A DNA stretch of 37,948 nt from contig NZ_JADEWN010000060.1 of the NCBI RefSeq assembly GCF_015207655.1, positions 1 to 37,948 on the forward strand, given 5' to 3'. Both the position numbers and the translations under genes were made by a program. This DNA is from Gloeocapsopsis crepidinum LEGE 06123. GTDB taxonomy: Bacteria > Cyanobacteriota > Cyanobacteriia > Cyanobacteriales > Chroococcidiopsidaceae. Positions 33,217 to 37,948 of the stretch are shown here, in pieces; the stretch's first letter is position 1, and the number at the start of each line of letters is the position of its first letter. The notes under the pieces are model-generated. The model had not been told where the DNA came from and searched no databases. It saw only the letters and a program-made list of their open reading frames with translations.

Positions 33217-34113
33217 TCAACTCTCTTCTCCAGCATGATATGAACTGCGTACTAAAGGGCCAGAACGAACGTGTGTAAACCCGATTTCACGAGCGATCGC
33301 GCCTAAATGCTCAAATTCTTCAGGTGTCCAGTATTTTTGCACTGGGAGGTGTTCTAAAGAAGGGCGCAGATATTGACCAATGGTGAGGCGATCGCACTCT
33401 AATGCGCGCAAGTCTGTCATGGTTTCTATCACTTCAGCTTCAGTTTCGCCGTGTCCTAGCATTATTCCGGATTTTGTAGGAATACTCGCATCAATTTCTT
33501 TAACAATTTGGAGAACTTGCAGCGATCGCTCATACTTGGCGCCACGGCGTACAGGTCCTTGTAAGCGACGGACTGTCTCGATATTGTGGTTATAACACGT
33601 CGGTTTTGCCTTGACGACTGTAGCAATGCGATCGCGTTGTCCTGCTTCTTGGGAATGACCGCCCCAAAAATCTGCTGTTAGCACTTCAATTTGTGTCTCA
33701 GGGTTATCTTCACGAATTGCTTCCATTGTTTTGACAAACCAACTTGCACCTTGATCGGGTAAATCATCACGTGCTACTGAAGTAAGCACTACATAACGCA
33801 ATCCTAATAACTGTACAGATTCTGCTACCTTGCGCGGTTCGTCTGGATCTAATGGCATTGGTGCATGACCTTTATCTACTTGACAAAAAGCACAGGCTCT
33901 AGTGCAAACTGGTCCCATCAAGAGAAAAGATGCTGTTTTCTGAGCATAACACTCACCGCGATTAGGACAGCGACCTTCTTCGCAAATAGTATGAATTTGA
34001 CGTTGCTTGATAATTTTTTGAACTGTCGATATTTCACTCGCTTTTCCGATCGAACGGCGTACCCATGTTGGTACTGTAAGCTCAAGATTGCGTTTAGAAG
34101 CAAACTTAGTCAT
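33217..34113 (-). CDS. lipA: Lipoyl synthase
   Basis: A 298-aa radical SAM enzyme. The N-terminal auxiliary cluster motif [12 protein letters not shown] (Cx4Cx5C) is followed by the radical SAM cluster motif CTRACAFC (CxxxCxxC) in [16 protein letters not shown]. Further family segments are [69 protein letters not shown], and a C-terminal [14 protein letters not shown] with the conserved Ser cluster ligand (RSSY). It inserts two sulfur atoms into octanoyl groups on the E2/H proteins. All expected residues are visible. Cyanobacteria commonly have two lipoyl synthases; which copy this is cannot be told here. Confidence 0.96.
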   Translation of the reverse strand: MTKFASKRNLELTVPTWVRRSIGKASEISTVQKIIKQRQIHTICEEGRCPNRGECYAQKTASFLLMGPVCTRACAFCQVDKGHAPMPLDPDEPRKVAESVQLLGLRYVVLTSVARDDLPDQGASWFVKTMEAIREDNPETQIEVLTADFWGGHSQEAGQRDRIATVVKAKPTCYNHNIETVRRLQGPVRRGAKYERSLQVLQIVKEIDASIPTKSGIMLGHGETEAEVIETMTDLRALECDRLTIGQYLRPSLEHLPVQKYWTPEEFEHLGAIAREIGFTHVRSGPLVRSSYHAGEES

Positions 34114-34603
34114 AAGCTAAAATTTAGCAACTTAGTTTAAGTAATCTCCTACACAACTAGGTTATCTCCGAAATGTTGCTTGCGACCTACAGCTATACAT
34201 GACTAATGCTGCATTTTTCAGTAGACAAGTTTGCAGATTTAAATCAAGTGTACTCATGACTACCGTAGTTTTACTTAAATCATCAATTTGCTGAAAATAG
34301 CCTTAGTGTAGTTATCAGTAAAATTTCCCTTGGACTGAGATCGGTAGCAGCGTTAATTTTATTCTATAAGGTTATCGTTATAAATTATAGGAGAAATGTC
34401 ATCCTGGCAACTTCTATATTCCAAGGTTATCACTGTTAAGCACAAGCAACAAATAGGGACAAGTACACAAATTATTAATCTACTTTCCTAGTATTAGCAA
34501 AAAAACGCTGATAGTATTTATCATTCGTTGTTTGAATACCGTGTAATTGTAATTACATGGAAAGTTTATTATGCATTAATTTTATTTTAAGGGAGTCGTC
34601 GCT
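34114..34603. other. Long spacer between lipA and the receiver gene
   Basis: About 490 bp of AT-rich sequence between divergent genes. The only coding hint is a 31-codon frame with a ribosome site (34396-34491). TATAAATTATAGG at 34379-34391 could be a -10 region. No repeats, tRNA or recognisable regulatory RNA was found. Confidence 0.4.
34396..34491 (+). CDS. Possible 31-aa small ORF
   Basis: ATG preceded by AGGAG with a short spacing encodes MSSWQLLYSKVITVKHKQQI and about ten more residues before TAG. The peptide is basic and matches nothing I know. It is upstream of and co-directional with the receiver gene, ending 112 nt before it, so it could be a leader peptide. The ribosome site is the only positive evidence. 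Confidence 0.25.
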   Translation: MSSWQLLYSKVITVKHKQQIGTSTQIINLLS

Positions 34604-35155
34604 GTGGCAAGTAATAAAATACTCGTTATTGATGATAGCCGAGTTATCAGAGCACGAGTTAAAGAAATGTTACCCCCTGGCAATTTTGAGATTTTAGAAG
34701 CCAGGGATGGTGTTGAAGGAATAAAACTCATATCTCAAGAATCTCTCAGCTTAATCATGCTAGATTTTCTTTTACCAAAACTGAGTGGATGGGAAGTTTT
34801 TCAACAAATTCAACAAAATAATACTTGGCAAAAAATCCCTCTTGTTTTAATGTCTGGGCGTAAGGAAGAAGTCATAGAGAAAATTCAGGAACCTTTTGAA
34901 TATTTTGAGTTTGTCTCTAAGCCTTTTGAACAAAAAGAATTAATTGCAGCAATTAAGTCAGCAATGTACAAAGCAAAGCTGCCACGTAAATCAGTTACTA
35001 GCAATACTACTGTTATACAAGCTCCTCTAGAAGATACAAATACAAGTGAGCTGGAAATCTTAACTGAAAAAGTTACAAAAATGCAAGCAGAAATTAATCA
35101 GTTAAAAAAACAAATGACACAACTAGTATCCTGGCTACATCAGCGTGCTAGCTAG
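34604..35155 (+). CDS. Response regulator with C-terminal coiled coil
   Basis: A 183-aa protein that starts at a GTG with GGGAG nine bases upstream. Res 1-125 form a receiver: ILVIDDSRVIRARVKEML, the acceptor Asp in LSLIMLDFLLPKLSG, LVLMSGRKEE and FEFVSKPFEQKELI. A linker rich in Thr/Ser follows, then a heptad-like helix (LEILTEKVTKMQAEINQLKK, QMTQLVSWLHQ), which probably dimerises or docks a partner. It has no DNA-binding or enzymatic output. Such receivers act as adaptors, for example in phototaxis or gene-control complexes, but no partner is encoded beside it. It stands alone between long spacers. Confidence 0.85.
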   Translation: MASNKILVIDDSRVIRARVKEMLPPGNFEILEARDGVEGIKLISQESLSLIMLDFLLPKLSGWEVFQQIQQNNTWQKIPLVLMSGRKEEVIEKIQEPFEYFEFVSKPFEQKELIAAIKSAMYKAKLPRKSVTSNTTVIQAPLEDTNTSELEILTEKVTKMQAEINQLKKQMTQLVSWLHQRAS

Positions 35156-35640
35156 CCTTAAGTGCTTATTCTGAGTTTTTACTTAATTGTCTGCTCAATA
35201 GCTACAGTCTTTGCTGTAGCTTCTGACTTAAGTGCTTAAATCAAATGGCTCAAACTTTACTCAGTTGTAGATAACTACATTTGGTCATGCCAATTTATCA
35301 ATTGTTTTGACATCATTTTTGCACACAGAGATAACGTGTCGCATGACTGCGCATACAACCTATTCAGAAAAAGCTAGACTCTAGAGCATTTAATAATGTT
35401 CGCCGAACAGTCGCTAAATACCGTAAGCTTGCAGGAATCCCACCCACTCACATCCATCGTCATCATAAGAATTGCAGACTCCCTCGACTCCCTAAACGAA
35501 GTGTGACGAACCCACACTCTTAAGTTCGAGTTTTTATCTCTAGAATTGGGGAACGGGGCGAATCCAGGATTTAGGATGAGAAAGACGATTTATACATATA
35601 GGTCTGTCAATATATGTCTATGAGCAGTGTTAGCAATAAT
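35156..35640. other. Long spacer with hairpin, direct repeats and an unexplained coding-like frame
   Basis: The 485-bp region starts with a hairpin between two direct repeats (35157-35238). At about 35346-35514, a plus-strand frame without a start codon reads FNNVRRTVAKYRKLAGIPPT then HIHRHHKNCRLPRLPKR before TAA. It is basic and looks like a scrap of a DNA- or RNA-binding protein, possibly a decayed gene, but I do not recognise the family. The rest is AT-rich, with nothing else supported. Confidence 0.35.
35157..35238 (+). terminator. Hairpin flanked by direct repeats after the receiver gene
   Basis: AGCTACAG (35200-35207) and CTGTAGCT (35214-35221) form a perfect 8-bp stem with a 6-nt loop. 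The 12-mer CTTAAGTGCTTA occurs exactly on both sides, at 35157-35168 and 35227-35238. The placement suggests a transcript end for the receiver gene, but there is no T-run. The flanking repeats could also mark a small insertion. Confidence 0.45.
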
Positions 35641-37161
35641 TCACTGCATTCTGTCAATAGTACGATACTGAATTGCTTCAGCAACATGATGAACTTGCAA
35701 ATTTTCATCGCCAGCCAAATCAGCAATCGTACGAGCAACTTTGAGGATGCGATCGCTTGCCCGTGCGGATAAGCCTAATTTTCTAATTGCGCCTTCAAGT
35801 AAAGTAGATGCAGTTGCGTCTAACTGACACCAAGTTTTCAGATGGCTACTTTGCATAGCAGCATTACAACGAATTTCTGAATCGAAGCGTTGTAGTGCGC
35901 GGTTCCGTGCAGCTTGTACTCTTTGTCGCACACTATCTGAATTTTCTCCAGTAGACTGCTGCGTAATTTCTTCTGGTTTCAAGCGATTTACAGCAACTTG
36001 TAAATCAATGCGATCCATCAATGGACCCGAAAGTTTTGCCCAATATTGCTCTCTTTGTCGTGGCGAACAGGTACATGGCTGAATTGAGTCGCCATAATAA
36101 CCACACGGACAAGGATTTGTACTCGCAACCAAGGTAAACTGTGCTGGAAAAACGACGGATTGCCTCGTCCGCGATACAGTCACGTAGCCATCTTCAAGCG
36201 GCTGGCGCAAGAATTCTAAGACATCACGTTTAAATTCTGTTAGTTCATCCAAGAACAGGACACCGTGATGTGCTAGTGAAATTTCTCCAGGACGGGGAAA
36301 GCTACCACCACCGACAAGTGAGGGACCAGAAGCCGAATGATGTGGACTCCGAAATGGGCGATCGCTTACCAAAGAACCATGATTTTTTAGTAATCCAGCG
36401 ACTGAGTAAATTTGTGTTGCTTCCAAAGCTTCGGCAAAACTCAACGGTGGTAGAATCCCTGGTAAACGGCGAGCTAGCATTGTTTTTCCACTCCCTGGAG
36501 GTCCTACAAAAATTAAGTTGTGTCCTCCTGCGGCGGCAATTTCTAATGCCCTGCGTGCATGAGCTTGACCTTTGACGTCTTTTAAATCTCCACTGTACGA
36601 GCGCGTCTTACTTAACTGCTGTACATTGCTCTGCACTGGCTGATAGCGCTGTGGGTTATTGAGAAAATCAGCCACCTCAGACAAGTGCTTAAAACCATAA
36701 ACTGATACATCTTTTATAACTGCGGCTTCCTGAGCATTATCAACAGGAACAACTAAACCTACAATACCTAGTTTCTCAGCAGTAGCTGCGATCGGTAATA
36801 CCCCAGCAATAGGGCGCAGCGAACCATCAAGAGAAACTTCACCTAGAAAAAGATAATCTCCTAAAAGCTGAGCGCTGACTTGCTCAGATGCCACTAATAT
36901 ACCAACACTAATTGGTAAATCAAAACTAGGACCTTCTTTACGCACATCAGCAGGCGTCAGGTTAATCACAATTTTACGCATGGGAAAAGCATATCCAGCA
37001 TTCTTGAGCGCTGTTTTCACTCTTTCGCGCGATTCTTGTACTGCTGTGTCAGGTAGTCCTACAACAACAATTCCTGGTAATCCGCCAGCTACATCGATTT
37101 CTACACCCACCTTCAAAGCATCAATGCCGACAATTGATGCACTCCAAACCCGCGCTAACAT
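35641..37161 (-). CDS. YifB/ComM family Mg-chelatase-like AAA+ ATPase
   Basis: A 506-aa protein. The N-terminal ChlI-like domain shows VAGGLPGIVVVGLPDTAVQE, SRERVKTALKNAGYAFP and INLTPADVRKEGPSFDLPIS. The AAA core has Walker A VGPPGSGKTMLARRLPG, Walker B VLFLDELTEFKRDVLEFL, sensor 1 TLVASTNPCPCGYYG with a Cys-rich insert (PCTCSPRQ), and LSGPLMDRIDLQVAV. The C-terminal helical domain has SARASDRILKVARTIADLAG. ComM homologues are hexameric helicases promoting branch migration during natural transformation, so a role in DNA uptake recombination is likely. It is divergent from the HIT gene across 64 bp. Confidence 0.93.
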   Translation of the reverse strand: MLARVWSASIVGIDALKVGVEIDVAGGLPGIVVVGLPDTAVQESRERVKTALKNAGYAFPMRKIVINLTPADVRKEGPSFDLPISVGILVASEQVSAQLLGDYLFLGEVSLDGSLRPIAGVLPIAATAEKLGIVGLVVPVDNAQEAAVIKDVSVYGFKHLSEVADFLNNPQRYQPVQSNVQQLSKTRSYSGDLKDVKGQAHARRALEIAAAGGHNLIFVGPPGSGKTMLARRLPGILPPLSFAEALEATQIYSVAGLLKNHGSLVSDRPFRSPHHSASGPSLVGGGSFPRPGEISLAHHGVLFLDELTEFKRDVLEFLRQPLEDGYVTVSRTRQSVVFPAQFTLVASTNPCPCGYYGDSIQPCTCSPRQREQYWAKLSGPLMDRIDLQVAVNRLKPEEITQQSTGENSDSVRQRVQAARNRALQRFDSEIRCNAAMQSSHLKTWCQLDATASTLLEGAIRKLGLSARASDRILKVARTIADLAGDENLQVHHVAEAIQYRTIDRMQ

Positions 37162-37219
37162 CAGTACTATTTATTCCAGAACAATAACCCTTTAAAATCT
37201 CTAGCAGAATTAAACATAG

Positions 37220-37576
<357 letters not shown>

Positions 37577-37626
37577 TGTGTCAACATAACTAGCTATTAA
37601 TATTAACCAGACTCCACAATTTTTTA

Positions 37627-37645
37627 TTCGGGGCTAGCGACCCCT
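37627..37645. other. GGGG/CCCC hairpin in the psbA upstream spacer
   Basis: CGGGGCTAGCGACCCCTAG can form a four-pair GGGG/CCCC stem with a 7-nt loop. It lies ~55 nt after the HIT stop, preceded by a T-run on the plus strand and not followed by one, so it is a poor terminator for HIT. It may separate HIT transcription from psbA. Confidence 0.3.
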
Positions 37646-37748
37646 AGTTACGAACTCACCAAATATCTCTACATTAGCTCGCTTTGCAATCAGCTAACCG
37701 TAAAAGAACAATAAATCTTTTTCATAAGGAAAGCTTATATTTAAAAGA

Positions 37749-37798
37749 TTTACAAATCTCAATGAAGCATTTAAGCTAAGAAATAAGGAAGTATTCCT
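37749..37798 (+). promoter_or_regulatory. Candidate psbA promoter and leader palindrome
   Basis: TTTACA at 37749-37754 and TAAGCT at 37772-37777 are separated by 17 nt, a plausible sigma-70 pair with a weak -10 box. Just downstream, AGGAAGTATTCCT (37786-37798) is an inverted repeat in what would be the 5' leader, about 40 nt before the start codon. Light-responsive psbA leaders often carry such stability elements; here this is inferred. Confidence 0.4.
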
Positions 37799-37839
37799 AC
37801 CCTTTTTGGGTTTAAATAACGACAAAAAGCAATCATAGT

Positions 37840-37948
37840 ATGACAACAACTCTACAAAGACGCGAAAGCGCTTCGTTGTGGGAGAGGTTTTGCAACTGGG
37901 TAACATCAACCGACAATCGCCTATACGTAGGCTGGTTCGGAGTACTGA
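37840..37948 (+). CDS. psbA: Photosystem II D1 protein PsbA (5' part)
   Basis: The frame from the ATG at 37840 encodes [20 protein letters not shown], then [16 protein letters not shown], and runs off the right edge. This is the highly conserved N-terminus of D1, the reaction-centre subunit of photosystem II that carries the chlorophylls, pheophytin, QB site and most Mn-cluster ligands. Only 36 codons are visible, too few to tell the standard high-light form from rare or divergent D1 variants. Its residues here are all typical of ordinary D1. Confidence 0.97.
   Translation, partial: MTTTLQRRESASLWERFCNWVTSTDNRLYVGWFGVL

Noticed and set aside
35460-35560. tRNA-like text (TTCGAGT, GGGGCGAATCC)
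   Set aside because: No acceptor stem, anticodon arm or correct spacing can be built around it.

Overview
The window is chromosomal DNA from a cyanobacterium. The evidence is the start of psbA (photosystem II D1) at the right edge, a psaX gene for a small photosystem I subunit at 32888-33025, many copies of the HIP1 octamer GCGATCGC, and cyanobacterial-type two-component genes. I cannot fix the genus; a Chroococcidiopsis/Gloeocapsopsis-like or filamentous lineage is only a guess.

Layout. (1) 1-62: start of a probable IS630-type helix-turn-helix ORF running off the left edge. (2) 143-7168, all minus strand: a GH63/MGH1-like glucosidase, a MerA-like flavin disulfide reductase without the mercury-binding cysteines, a peroxiredoxin-like protein, two tandem VTT-domain (TVP38/TMEM64) membrane proteins and a small secreted protein. 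(3) 7454-10260, minus: the arsenosugar trio arsM, arsS and a TIGR04283-type glycosyltransferase. It is bracketed by inverted copies of one short repeat at about 7316 and 10512. (4) 10612-11918, plus: an ECF sigma factor and its RskA-type anti-sigma factor, divergent from arsM. (5) 11924-14589, minus: a TPR/SLT lytic transglycosylase and a His-rich CsoR/InrS-type metal sensor. (6) 14811-19364: two divergent sugar-binding lipoproteins, glucokinase and a histidine phosphatase. (7) 19394-20050: an intact antitoxin with a broken PIN toxin. (8) 20163-21690: a methyltransferase and a three-cysteine LarE. (9) 21826-31544, minus: four sensor kinases and one stand-alone receiver, with no DNA-binding output domain. 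(10) 31895-37948: a LivH-type permease, psaX, lipoyl synthase, a receiver protein with a C-terminal coiled coil, a YifB/ComM AAA protein, a HIT protein and psbA.

How the genes may work together. ArsM, ArsS and the glycosyltransferase belong to the known route from arsenite to arsenosugars. The two VTT proteins, the disulfide reductase, the peroxiredoxin and the secreted protein lie just downstream on the same strand and could supply redox and membrane functions to an enlarged arsenic or lipid module. This is the best candidate here for an under-described system, but the link is inferred from context only. The sigma/anti-sigma pair may regulate it: the secreted protein carries a stretch resembling the extracytoplasmic domain of the anti-sigma factor. 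The kinase cluster looks like a multi-input phosphorelay, with one obvious local duplication of a GAF-kinase module. The remaining genes are ordinary metabolism and photosynthesis.
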